A stretch of DNA of 64,000 nt from Borreliella lanei (GCF_014205895.1 NZ_JACHFC010000001.1:372001-436000); one strand, 5' to 3'; positions 46,900 through 54,723 are shown, counted from the first letter of the stretch. Program-made: numbers and translations. The notes: a model not told the origin generated them from the sequence alone.

Positions 46900-47646
46900 T
46901 TATAAATTAGTATCTTTACAAATAAATTTAACCTCTAAATCTTCTTGAATTTTGAAATCTTCCATTAATTTAATTAAACCAAAAGTTTCAGTAAAATAAT
47001 GACCTGCAAAAATCAAGTTCACACCGAATTCTTCTGCCAAAGAATATATCTGATGAGAAGTGTCACCGGTTATAAACAAATCTACATCATGACATAAAGC
47101 TTCTTCAAAAAAAGAGTATCCAGAACCACTAACAATTGCAACCTTATTCACCGATTCTTTGAACTTTTTCGAAAAAAGAATATGTTTATTTTCCTTTTTG
47201 ATTTTTTCTAAAATTTCAGAAAAGCTAAAAACAGAATCAGCAATAATTCCTAAATCAAACCCCCCATAATTTGCAAAAGCAAAAGGATTTTTTAATCCCA
47301 AAAAATCTGAGAACACTTTGCTGTGCGAATAAACAGAATGAGCGTCCATAGGTAAGTGCACCGAATAAAGAGCTAAATTATTTTCAATCAAAAATTTCGT
47401 TTTATCATACATATTAGAAACAATGCGATCTTTTTTTGACCAAAAAATACCGTGATGGGTAATTAAAAAATCATTTCCTTTTGCTTCTTTTAAAGTTGAA
47501 AAGCTGGCGTCAACAGCAAAGGCAACCTTGTTAACCTTGGCATTAAGATTTCCTACTTGAAGTCCGTTTAAATTTTTATCAACATGCTCATACTTATTTA
47601 TATCAAAAATTAAATTAAGCTTAAAAGACAAATCTCTTACGTTCAC
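46900..47646 (-). CDS. Nif3/YbgI-family metal-binding protein
   Basis: The 248-residue protein belongs to the widespread Nif3-like family (annotated as type 2 GTP cyclohydrolase I in some databases); the true activity is unsettled. The dinuclear metal motifs are present: His64-His65 in LITHHGIFWSK, Asp in MDAHSVYSH, and the C-terminal GHYFTETFG His/Glu pair. The start is GTG at 47646, one base after the pgeF stop. It lacks the inserted PII-like domain found in longer homologues. Confidence 0.9.
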   Translation of the reverse strand: MNVRDLSFKLNLIFDINKYEHVDKNLNGLQVGNLNAKVNKVAFAVDASFSTLKEAKGNDFLITHHGIFWSKKDRIVSNMYDKTKFLIENNLALYSVHLPMDAHSVYSHSKVFSDFLGLKNPFAFANYGGFDLGIIADSVFSFSEILEKIKKENKHILFSKKFKESVNKVAIVSGSGYSFFEEALCHDVDLFITGDTSHQIYSLAEEFGVNLIFAGHYFTETFGLIKLMEDFKIQEDLEVKFICKDTNL

Positions 47647-47647
47647 A

Positions 47648-48337
47648 TTAAATTCTCCAAATTAAAGCATAACTTTGACTTTCTCTTAATCTTCTATAAG
47701 AATAAAGATTTTTCAAACAATACGTACAAAGCTTTGAATTATAAACATTTAAATTAAAACTAGAAAGTAAATTTAAATTAAAGCTAGCATTGTCAAAATA
47801 TATTTTACCATCTCTTGTGATAAAAGAAGCATTTAACAATCCTTTGCTAAATTTATTACTTACTTCTTTTAAGAAAATTTCAGAAACCTCATAACAGCAA
47901 GATCTGTTATAAGGCCCAAAAACAATTTTCAAATCCTTAAAAGTTGATCCCATTTTTTCAAACATAAACAACATTTTTAAAATAATCAAATTAAAGCTTC
48001 CTTTATATCCACTGTGAATAAGTCCTATAATTTTTTTCACCGAATCATAAAAGTATATTGGAAGACAATCTGCAAAGTAAGCAACAAGAGCTACATCTAA
48101 AGAACTAGATATAAGACCATCTCCTTCTTGAAAATTAATAAAATCATCTTCAACTTTATGAATAATATCTGTATGCAATTGCTTTAAATATTTTATTTTC
48201 TTAGACTTAGGAACAAAGTTTAAATTATCATTACTAAGTTCTTTTAAATTTAGATTAAAAGGTCTTTTAGTATAAATCATTTTAACATCATCGGCTATCC
48301 TAAATTCATAATAAAGTTCATGATCTATTGTTTTCAT
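47648..48337 (-). CDS. pgeF: Multicopper-oxidase-like YfiH/PgeF family protein
   Basis: Members of this family (YfiH, PgeF, human LACC1) have purine nucleoside or peptidoglycan-editing activity; in Escherichia coli PgeF removes wrong amino acids from peptidoglycan precursors. The 229-residue protein keeps the zinc-site residues His55 (KQLHTD), Cys91 (ADCLPIYFYD) and His108 (IHSGYKGS). The position in a run with murA and lspA fits an envelope role, but nucleoside phosphorylase activity is equally possible. Its ATG overlaps the lptB stop by four bases. Confidence 0.9.
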   Translation of the reverse strand: MKTIDHELYYEFRIADDVKMIYTKRPFNLNLKELSNDNLNFVPKSKKIKYLKQLHTDIIHKVEDDFINFQEGDGLISSSLDVALVAYFADCLPIYFYDSVKKIIGLIHSGYKGSFNLIILKMLFMFEKMGSTFKDLKIVFGPYNRSCCYEVSEIFLKEVSNKFSKGLLNASFITRDGKIYFDNASFNLNLLSSFNLNVYNSKLCTYCLKNLYSYRRLRESQSYALIWRI

Positions 48338-49125
48338 AATCTAAATTCTTCTCCTAAATAAAGCTTTTTGGCTTTCTCGCTCCTTATTATATAATCAACA
48401 TCACCTTCATCAAGCACTTGCCCCTGATAAACAATATAAGCTCTATCGATTATATCAAAAGCATCTCTTACATTGTGATCAGTAATAAGAACCCCTATAT
48501 TTCTATCTTTTAAAATTTTTATTATATTCTTTATATCTCCAATCGCAATAGGATCAATACCGGCAAAAGGTTCATCTAAGAGTAAAAAATAGGGATTTAC
48601 AGCCAAAGCTCTTGCTATCTCTGCTCGCCTTCTCTCTCCACCAGAAAGAGTATAAGCTTTTTGGCTTTGTATTCTTTTTATCTCAAATTCTTTAAGCAAA
48701 TTCACAAGCTCTATCTTGCGCTCAGCATTAGATAGATCCTCTCTTCTCTCTAAAGCAACCATAATATTCTCTTCAACTGTAAGTTCTCTAAAAATTGAAG
48801 CATCTTGGGGAAGATATACAATTCCTATTCGTGCGCGCTCATACATATTAAGAGATGAAATGTTATAATCATTTATTAAAACTTTGCCTGAATTAGGCCT
48901 AATAAAGCCTACAATAGTATAAAATGTTGTTGTTTTGCCAGCTCCATTTGGACCAAGAAGCCCCACAACTTCGCCTTTATGAATGTTAATCGTAATGCCA
49001 TTAACAGCAACCTTTTCACCATACTTCTTAATAATGTTGTCTGCTTTTAATACAACATTATTGATAGAATTAAGATTAAGACTCTCCTTAATCTCTTTTA
49101 TTTTATTTTTTTTCTTTAGAAACAT
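48334..49125 (-). CDS. lptB: LptB-like ABC transporter ATPase
   Basis: LptB powers the LptBFG transporter that moves lipid or lipid-linked substrates from the inner membrane to the LptC-LptA-LptD bridge. The protein (263 residues from the ATG at 49125) has Walker A GPNGAGKTT (58-66), the Q-loop LPQDASIFRELTVEENIM typical of LptB, signature LSGGERRRAEIARAL, Walker B FLLLDEPFAGIDP and the switch His in ITDHNVRD. About 20 extra N-terminal residues precede the domain. A TTG at 49167 would lengthen it by 14 residues; I prefer the ATG. The start overlaps lptA. Confidence 0.94.
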   Translation of the reverse strand: MFLKKKNKIKEIKESLNLNSINNVVLKADNIIKKYGEKVAVNGITINIHKGEVVGLLGPNGAGKTTTFYTIVGFIRPNSGKVLINDYNISSLNMYERARIGIVYLPQDASIFRELTVEENIMVALERREDLSNAERKIELVNLLKEFEIKRIQSQKAYTLSGGERRRAEIARALAVNPYFLLLDEPFAGIDPIAIGDIKNIIKILKDRNIGVLITDHNVRDAFDIIDRAYIVYQGQVLDEGDVDYIIRSEKAKKLYLGEEFRL

Positions 49126-49801
49126 CGTCCTCAACTTGAGTAAATTCTCCCTCAACGCTTCCCTCAAGTTTATACCTGTTAGTTTTTGTATTAAAAATTA
49201 TCCTTGAAGCAGAATAATAGTTGTCTTTCTGGTAAATTACTGGAACCCCCTCAAGAAGCATTTCTTTTTCTTCTTTATTATAAGTCCCGTTCTCAGCTCT
49301 TGCAAAAGTATCGTCCTTATATATTTTAACAGAATATTGCATAATATAAACATTAGCCTTATTGCTGCCTTCAACCCTTTCCGCTTTAATAAGCATATTA
49401 TTTTCTAAGTCTTCAAGCTCAACCCCTTTTTGAAGATAAAAATTATCCAATTTTCTATTAAAAAACAAAAACTGAGCCTTAACATGCATCTTATTCTTAT
49501 AATCTTCATAAAAAACATTGCCTCTAGCTTCAAGATAAGAGCCATTTTCTCCATAAATTTCAATTTCATCTGCTCTAAGCTTAAAACTTGACGAAATAAC
49601 CTCTGAATTCCCTTTTAAAACAATTTTTTTATAAAAAGAAGACACTATTCCTTGTGCAAAATCTGACTTAAAGGTAAAATTAGTGCTTTTCTCATCACTT
49701 CCCTTAAGCCTTTCAGATTTAAGACCGGATTCTAATTGTGTTGCTTGAATATTGTTAATAAAAATAATAAAAATCCATATTAATAAAATTAAATCCTTCA
49801 A
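49103..49801 (-). CDS. lptA: LptA/OstA-like periplasmic protein
   Basis: The 232-residue protein has a signal peptide (MKDLILLIWIFIIFINNIQA) and an OstA/LptA beta-jellyroll domain. The latter is recognised from the repeating short strands: LKGNSEVISSSFKLRADEIE, GSYLEARGNVFYEDYKNKMH, AQFLFFNRKLDNFYLQKGVE and YSASRIIFNTKTNRYKLEGS. LptA forms the periplasmic bridge of the Lpt pathway. It overlaps lptC by four bases and lptB by more than twenty, a compact lptC-lptA-lptB unit. Confidence 0.9.
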   Translation of the reverse strand: MKDLILLIWIFIIFINNIQATQLESGLKSERLKGSDEKSTNFTFKSDFAQGIVSSFYKKIVLKGNSEVISSSFKLRADEIEIYGENGSYLEARGNVFYEDYKNKMHVKAQFLFFNRKLDNFYLQKGVELEDLENNMLIKAERVEGSNKANVYIMQYSVKIYKDDTFARAENGTYNKEEKEMLLEGVPVIYQKDNYYSASRIIFNTKTNRYKLEGSVEGEFTQVEDDVSKEKK

Positions 49802-50325
49802 TTCATGATTCCTTTAACCCCAGAATCAAAATAAAAAACATTGCTCTTTAAAAAATAAGAAAATCCTTTTCCTTTTATTTTGCTATCATTGAATCTAATT
49901 AATACTAGCTCATTTGGAGGAGATTGCAACTTCTTGTCTTTATTCTTCCATAAAAGCCTATTTGAATTAAGCAAATAATAATTATTTTTATCTTCTATTT
50001 TAAATTCTACAGAATCTCTCATATCCAAATCCTTTGTAATATAAGAACCCTCCAAATTATTAAACTTCCCTGAAATTTCATTATCTAGCGAATGATATAA
50101 AAACCTTCCATTCTCTGCCTTATAAATTTTATAGTCATTAAAATAACTGAAACTTAAAGAATTTAAAACGGTTTGCTCCTTATTGTATACAACATCATAA
50201 TACTTGATTCCTAATATTTGTATTGAAGGAAACTTTTTAGCCTCATCAGATCTACTAGAATATTCATCATAATCGAAAGTACAAGAAAAAAACAAAAATA
50301 ATAAATAAAGTCTAAGTATTTTCAT
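49798..50325 (-). CDS. lptC: LptC-like lipoprotein
   Basis: The 175-residue protein begins MKILRLYLLFLFFSCTFDYD, a lipoprotein signal with Cys15 as acylation site. The rest matches the LptC/YrbK pattern of repeated strands (NGRFLYHSLDNEISGKFNNL, LDMRDSVEFKIEDKNNYYLL, SNRLLWKNKDKKLQSPPNEL, KGKGFSYFLKSNVFYFDSGV). LptC usually has a membrane anchor; a lipid anchor is an alternative. The link to Lpt rests on fold pattern and on overlap with lptA. It starts the run that ends with murA. Confidence 0.85.
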   Translation of the reverse strand: MKILRLYLLFLFFSCTFDYDEYSSRSDEAKKFPSIQILGIKYYDVVYNKEQTVLNSLSFSYFNDYKIYKAENGRFLYHSLDNEISGKFNNLEGSYITKDLDMRDSVEFKIEDKNNYYLLNSNRLLWKNKDKKLQSPPNELVLIRFNDSKIKGKGFSYFLKSNVFYFDSGVKGIMN

Positions 50326-50421
50326 AAATATTTTTCACAAAACTAAAAATTTTTTCTACTTTAATTAACAATCCATTAAACATAACAACATAACATTAAA
50401 AACTTTATCAAACAAAATTTA

Positions 50422-50446
50422 TTTACATAATCAATTATAATGTAAA
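50422..50446. promoter_or_regulatory. 25-base interrupted palindrome upstream of lptC
   Basis: TTTACAT and ATGTAAA arms (50422-50428 and 50440-50446) are joined by an AT-rich centre that is itself mostly symmetric about 50434. It lies about 97 bases upstream of the lptC ATG, in the ndk-lptC gap. It could be a repressor site or a small hairpin; no regulator is identified. Confidence 0.35.
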
Positions 50447-50593
50447 GCATAAAATTAAGGTCAAAACACCATCCCTAAGAACAATCTTCTGTATAAGAAT
50501 TCTCCTAAAAACAAAATTTAAAAATTGCTCTTATTTTAGACTAGCATTAAAAGCAATTTAAAACTTATTCCTTTGAAGAGAGCCTTATAAAAA

Positions 50594-51103
50594 TTAACAA
50601 TAATAATGCTCACATTCATCATCTCTTTTGTAGTTTAAAATTTCATTGTCTTTAAACCAAATTGGTATTTCTCGAATCGCATCTAACTCATTTGCAGATG
50701 CATGAATCACATTGTAAATTGAAAAACCTTTTTCATTTGAATATTTAAAACTATGATAAGAAAAATCTCCCCTTATTGTTCCAGGAATAGCTAATTTTGG
50801 CTCAGTAGCACCACAAAGCTTCCTAACAACCTCAATGCTTTCAACCCCTTCAATAACAAATGCAAAGACAGGAGAATTTGAAATAAATTTAATTAAAGAA
50901 TTCCAAACCGCCTCACTATGTCTAAAGACAATATCATCGTATAAATAATGTCTTTTTGCTAAACTCTCATCAACAATAAGCATTTTAGCAGCCACCATCT
51001 TTAAACCTACTCTTTCAAATCTAGAAACTACATCACCAATTAAGCCTCTTCTAACTCCATCTGGCTTAATAATACATAAAGTTTTTTGCAATAACATTGA
51101 CAT
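50594..51103 (-). CDS. ndk: Nucleoside diphosphate kinase
   Basis: Ndk exchanges the terminal phosphate between nucleoside triphosphates and diphosphates. The 169 residues show TLCIIKPDGVRRGLIGDVVS near the start, the SDPVFA-like segment NSPVFAFVIEGVESIEVVRK, and the active-site NVIHASANELDAIREIPIWF with the phosphorylated His. The usual NxxHGSD reads NxxHASA here. It is about 25 residues longer than the common enzyme, mainly from inserts. AGGAGG lies 4 bases before the first ATG and 10 before another at 51097; either may be used. Confidence 0.96.
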   Translation of the reverse strand: MSMLLQKTLCIIKPDGVRRGLIGDVVSRFERVGLKMVAAKMLIVDESLAKRHYLYDDIVFRHSEAVWNSLIKFISNSPVFAFVIEGVESIEVVRKLCGATEPKLAIPGTIRGDFSYHSFKYSNEKGFSIYNVIHASANELDAIREIPIWFKDNEILNYKRDDECEHYYC

Positions 51104-51272
51104 AAATCCTCCTAAATTTAGGACATGTATTTAAAAATAATTGAATAAATAAAAACACTTATTCAATACAAAAATTATATCTGATTAATTAAATTTATAT
51201 GGAATACTACAAGTTGCAAAACGCTTAATATTATATTGAAAAATCAAAATATAACTTTTATAAAATTAAAAA

Positions 51273-51572
51273 CTACATTCCAAAAGGAAGAACTCCCATG
51301 GTTTTTAATTTTATCTCTTCTTTAACCTTAGAAACAGCATCATTTAAAGCAGATTTAACCATTTGCTCAAAAGCATCATTGTCTAAATCATCAAAAAATT
51401 CCTTATTAATTGAAACTTTTTTAATATTAAATTCGCCATCCATCTCAATAGTAACAATATTGCTACCAGCTTTACCACAAACCGTAATTTTAGAAATTTC
51501 CTTTTTAATATTGTCAATATTATTCTTAACACTAGACATATTTTTCAAAAAATCTAACGGATTTACTGCCAT
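51273..51572 (-). CDS. ebfC: YbaB/EbfC-family nucleoid-associated protein
   Basis: The 99-residue protein starts MAVNPLDFLKNMSSVKNNID and has the helix-strand-helix YbaB fold with VTIEMDGEFNIKKVSINKEF and LNDAVSKVKEEIKLKTMGVL. In Borrelia burgdorferi the YbaB homologue EbfC binds DNA, including erp operators. The reading frame extends 11 codons upstream into dnaX, but the ATG at 51570-51572 has GGAGG at good distance. dnaX-ybaB order is widespread; here the dnaX stop lies 5 bases upstream. Confidence 0.95.
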   Translation of the reverse strand: MAVNPLDFLKNMSSVKNNIDNIKKEISKITVCGKAGSNIVTIEMDGEFNIKKVSINKEFFDDLDNDAFEQMVKSALNDAVSKVKEEIKLKTMGVLPFGM

Positions 51573-51576
51573 ATTT

Positions 51577-53259
51577 TTATCCCTCCAAAACTTCACTTGC
51601 TCCAAAAATATTTTTTACAGTTTCTAATTTTTCAAAATCCTTTTCAGGGTTTTTAAAATTTTTCTGAAACACAATGCTTAAATTGGGAAATTCTTTATAA
51701 AATTCAGATCTTATCTCGCCTTTATAATTTTGAAGCTCATTATACTCAAACTCACTAAACACCTTATAATAAAGAACATTGCCATCAATAGCAACCTCTC
51801 CTGAATGAACTAAAGTTTGAACATATCTTGAAACAATATAAATAAATTTATCTCTTATATCAATAAAATCATTTGAATTGCTCGAATTATCATCTTCAAT
51901 AAAAATCTCATCAATCTCGTCAATGGTACTAGTCTCTAAAATATTTTTATCAATTTTTATTGACAAATTTTCATCATGATTAGTTTCCTCTTTTTTTAAA
52001 GATTTAATTTCGGAAAATTCACATTTTAAGCTAGATTTTGCTGGAATAAAAGCTAAATCATCTTCGCTCTTATCATTTGATAAAACATTAAAATTGTTTG
52101 AATCTACAGCAATATTTTCTAACAAATTGTCTTCAAGATTTTGAATTTGCTTTATTAAAACATGATTTGGAATATAATTTTTAAGTCTTAAAATTTTAAT
52201 AAAATTAATCTCAAGTTCATATCTTGGATTAACCGAAAATTGCAAATCTCTATAAGTTTCAAGCAAAACAACAATAATTCTCTCAATATAGTTCAAATCA
52301 AACTCAATTAATTTCTTTCTAAAATCCTCAGATTTAATTCCAATAAACTCAAAATTTTTAATACCTATCTTTAAAAATAATGCCTCTCTAAAAAATTCGA
52401 TTGAATCTAAAAGAAATTGCTCATAAGACACTCCAGATGAAAAAATAGAATCAAGAACACAAATTAACTCTTTTACATCTTCACTAAGAATGCTAACTGA
52501 CAACTTTTCCAAAAATTCATCGTTGGTTAAGCCCATTTTGGATCTTATTTGATCTAATTTAATGTTAGAATCAGTAAAAGAAACTATCTGATCAAAAAGG
52601 GTATAGGCATCTCTTACGCTACCACTACTTTTATATGCAATCCATTTTAAAGCTTCATCTTCATATTTAATATGATCCTCTAAACAAACCTTCTTAAGCA
52701 TATTATAAATCTTTTCTAAAGATAAAAGTTTAAAACTAAAATGCTGACATCTGCTTTTTATTGTCTCTGGAAGCTTGTGTGACTCTGTAGTGGCAAAAAT
52801 AAAAACAATATAATTTGGAGGCTCTTCAATTGTCTTTAAAAGAGCATTAAAAGCAGAATTGGAAAGCATATGAACTTCATCAATAATATATATTCTATAT
52901 TTAGAAATTGCAGGAGGAAACATTATCTCTTCTTTAATTTGTCTAATATCTTGGACCGAAGTGTTTGAAGCACCATCAATTTCAACAACATCAAGACTGC
53001 TGTCATTCTCAATAGATTTGCAATTGCTACACTCCCCACATGGCATAACTGTTGGACCATTCCTGCAATTTAAGCATCTGGCAAAAGCCCTGGCTGATGA
53101 AGTTTTGCCAACACCTCTTGGCCCTGAAAAGATATAAGCATTGGCTATTTTATTTTTCTCTATAGAATGCTTTAGAGTTTCAACAACAAAGTCTTGCCCT
53201 TCAAGAGAGTTGAAATCTCTGGGGCGTTTCTTAAGAGCAGTGCCTCTTGAAGACGCCAT
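51577..53259 (-). CDS. dnaX: DNA polymerase III tau/gamma subunit
   Basis: DnaX is the clamp-loader ATPase that opens the beta clamp. The 560 residues contain Walker A GPRGVGKT (46-53), the zinc-binding Cys cluster (Cys62/65/74/77/80), the Walker B-like YIIDEVHMLSNSAFNALLKT, IEEPP, and sensor SRCQHFSF. The lid and collar domains run to about 350 and the rest (about 380-560) is acidic and poorly conserved, as in tau tails. I did not find evidence for the Escherichia coli type of frameshift. GGGAGG precedes the ATG. holA, another clamp-loader gene, lies 7 kb away. Confidence 0.97.
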   Translation of the reverse strand: MASSRGTALKKRPRDFNSLEGQDFVVETLKHSIEKNKIANAYIFSGPRGVGKTSSARAFARCLNCRNGPTVMPCGECSNCKSIENDSSLDVVEIDGASNTSVQDIRQIKEEIMFPPAISKYRIYIIDEVHMLSNSAFNALLKTIEEPPNYIVFIFATTESHKLPETIKSRCQHFSFKLLSLEKIYNMLKKVCLEDHIKYEDEALKWIAYKSSGSVRDAYTLFDQIVSFTDSNIKLDQIRSKMGLTNDEFLEKLSVSILSEDVKELICVLDSIFSSGVSYEQFLLDSIEFFREALFLKIGIKNFEFIGIKSEDFRKKLIEFDLNYIERIIVVLLETYRDLQFSVNPRYELEINFIKILRLKNYIPNHVLIKQIQNLEDNLLENIAVDSNNFNVLSNDKSEDDLAFIPAKSSLKCEFSEIKSLKKEETNHDENLSIKIDKNILETSTIDEIDEIFIEDDNSSNSNDFIDIRDKFIYIVSRYVQTLVHSGEVAIDGNVLYYKVFSEFEYNELQNYKGEIRSEFYKEFPNLSIVFQKNFKNPEKDFEKLETVKNIFGASEVLEG

Positions 53260-53492
53260 TAACTTTTTACCTCCCTATGCTTTAATAAGTAAAACACTAA
53301 TAAATATATAATATACAACATATTTATATCTCAGGACTATTTATTTAAAAGAATTAGCAAAGAATTTTATAAAACATAAAAAATATCTAACAAAGAAAAG
53401 CTTCCTAAAAAATATAATAAAATTGAAAGTTTCAAAAAGACAAATCCATATTTTAACATAAGCAAAGTATTACATTTTGGCTTAAAATTAAA

Positions 53493-53586
53493 CCTAAGAC
53501 TTACGTACTCATCAAAAAAATAGCTTACCGCTGCTACCTTCCAGTCCTGACGGGATTCAGCAATATTTGATAGTACGGGCCCTAGG
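53493..53586 (-). ncRNA. ffs: 4.5S RNA of the signal recognition particle
   Basis: On the minus strand the hallmark apical domain reads GTCAGGACTGGAAGGTAGCA, then GCGG, with the GGAA tetraloop and asymmetric loop that bind Ffh. The two ends pair: CCTAGG at 53581-53586 with CTTAGG at 53493-53498, and GTACT with AGTAC inside. It is a short bacterial SRP RNA without an Alu domain, about 94 bases. It begins about three bases after tRNA-Ser(GGA), so it is probably cut from a joint tRNA transcript. Confidence 0.93.
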
Positions 53587-53589
53587 AAT

Positions 53590-53676
53590 CGGAGAGAATG
53601 GGATTCGAACCCATGATACATTTTACTGTATACACGCTTTCCAAGCGTGCGCCTTAAGCCACTCGGCCATCTCTCC
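53590..53676 (-). tRNA. tRNA-Ser, anticodon GGA
   Basis: A full cloverleaf with GGAGAGA/TCTCTCC acceptor stem, anticodon stem CACGC/GCGTG with loop TTGGAAA, the long variable arm of serine tRNAs, and T arm GGGTTCGAATCCC. It reads UCU and UCC. CCA is not encoded; the discriminator is G at 53590. It follows tRNA-Arg by about 19 bases. Confidence 0.97.
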
Positions 53677-53695
53677 AAACTAACAACAAATTTTC

Positions 53696-53769
53696 CGTGT
53701 CCAAGAGGACTTGAACCTCCGACCTTAAGAATCGCAATCTAACGCTCTATCCAACTGAGCTATGGACAC
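53696..53769 (-). tRNA. tRNA-Arg, anticodon GCG
   Basis: The cloverleaf has acceptor stem GTGTCCA/TGGACAC, D arm GCTCAGTTGGATAGAGC, anticodon loop TTGCGAT (anticodon GCG, for CGU/CGC) and T arm GGAGGTTCAAGTCCTCT. The A in the D loop and C35 fit arginine identity. One U-U mismatch occurs in the anticodon stem. Most bacteria use anticodon ACG (inosine) for these codons, so GCG is unusual. Confidence 0.92.
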
Positions 53770-53779
53770 AAACAATTAA

Positions 53780-53819
53780 TTTTTATTGTAATAAAAATTA
53801 CTATTTATTACAATAAAAA
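53780..53819. promoter_or_regulatory. Mirror-symmetric bidirectional promoter inside a perfect 16-base inverted repeat
   Basis: Arms TTTTTATTGTAATAAA (53780-53795) and its exact complement (53804-53819) flank 8 bases. Plus strand: TTGTAA 53786-53791, 17-base spacer, TACAAT 53809-53814, toward the lipoprotein gene at 53844. Minus strand: TTGTAA 53808-53813, 17-base spacer, TACAAT 53785-53790, toward tRNA-Arg, whose 5' end is at 53769. Each arm serves as -35 for one direction and -10 for the other. Both predicted starts suit their genes. Confidence 0.65.
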
Positions 53820-53843
53820 CATTCAACAGAAAATGGAGAAATT

Positions 53844-54551
53844 GTGAAAACTAAAATAATCATTTTGCTTTCAATAATATCTATTCTATCATGCTCTAAG
53901 CCAGTCTCAAGTGAAGTTAATTCTGAATTTGCAATTAAAACTAAAAATATCAAAGAAAATGAAATACTAAAAAACAATAATATTCTCCACATAGATGCAA
54001 AAATTCCTTTTATGGAAAACACAAACTTTGAATTTGAAAATCTTATAAAAAAATGGAAAAAAGATATCGAAAATAAAATATCAAAACCCAAAAACTCAAA
54101 AAATGAATATTTTTATTTTTCCAGCTTTACAATATTTAAAAATGAAAATATTGGCATTACATCTATTTTATACAAAGAATCTTTTAGAGAAAAAGAATCA
54201 AGCACTTTCTGGAAATATTATTCTTTAAACTTAAAAGGAAACAAAAAAATAGAAATTTCAGAAATAATATCAAAAGATCAGCTAGACTCTCTAATAAACG
54301 TATTAAAAGAACAACTAAAAAGTAGAATTAAAGATTTTTATGTTAAAGAAAAACACAGTCCAAAAGAATTGGAAAAAAAATTCACAACAATCTTTCCAAG
54401 ATATAAATATTACTTTAAAAATAACCAAATTATAGTTTTTTATGATCCATTCTCAAATGATTGTAATGACTGCGATAAAATTGAGTTTCAATTTCCCATA
54501 CATGAAAATACAGAAAATGAATATCAATCAAACAAAAACCTTAACTCTTAA
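53844..54551 (+). CDS. Predicted lipoprotein, RsiV/DUF3298-like
   Basis: The 235-residue protein starts with GTG behind TGGAGA and has a lipoprotein signal (MKTKIIILLSIISILSC, Cys17). The mature part resembles DUF3298/RsiV-type domains: paired strands in NSKNEYFYFSSFTIFKNENI, TFWKYYSLNLKGNKKIEISE, ISKDQLDSLINVLKEQLKSR and the closing YYFKNNQIIVFYDPFSN...FPI. In other bacteria such domains bind lysozyme or other ligands at the cell surface; the function here is unknown. It is flanked by tRNA genes and shares a bidirectional promoter region with tRNA-Arg. Confidence 0.8.
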   Translation: MKTKIIILLSIISILSCSKPVSSEVNSEFAIKTKNIKENEILKNNNILHIDAKIPFMENTNFEFENLIKKWKKDIENKISKPKNSKNEYFYFSSFTIFKNENIGITSILYKESFREKESSTFWKYYSLNLKGNKKIEISEIISKDQLDSLINVLKEQLKSRIKDFYVKEKHSPKELEKKFTTIFPRYKYYFKNNQIIVFYDPFSNDCNDCDKIEFQFPIHENTENEYQSNKNLNS

Positions 54552-54580
54552 TATTAATACTTAAAATTAAATGATAATTA

Positions 54581-54667
54581 CGGAGAGGGTGAGATTCGAA
54601 CTCACGGTAGGCTTACACCTACAACGGTTTTCAAGACCGTAGCATTAAACCACTCTGCCACCTCTCC
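54581..54667 (-). tRNA. tRNA-Ser, anticodon TGA
   Basis: Acceptor stem GGAGAGG/CCTCTCC, anticodon stem ACGGT/ACCGT with loop CTTGAAA (anticodon TGA), a long variable arm and T arm GAGTTCGAATCTC. It reads UCA and probably UCG. CCA is not encoded. It has its own promoter at 54681-54709. Confidence 0.97.
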
Positions 54668-54680
54668 AGAGTTAAAACAA

Positions 54681-54709
54681 ATTTTAATAAATAAAGTACA
54701 CGCTGTCAA
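54681..54709 (-). promoter_or_regulatory. Promoter of tRNA-Ser(TGA)
   Basis: On the minus strand: perfect TTGACA (54704-54709), a 17-base spacer and TAAAAT (54681-54686). The predicted start is about 7 bases before the mature tRNA 5' end at 54667. Confidence 0.75.
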
Positions 54710-54723
54710 GATTTAAATAATTA

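Noticed and set aside
53367..53678. 103-codon minus-strand frame starting MERWPSGLRRTLGKR
   Set aside because: It is a translation of tRNA-Ser(GGA) and the 4.5S RNA; this kind of product is a well-known artefact.
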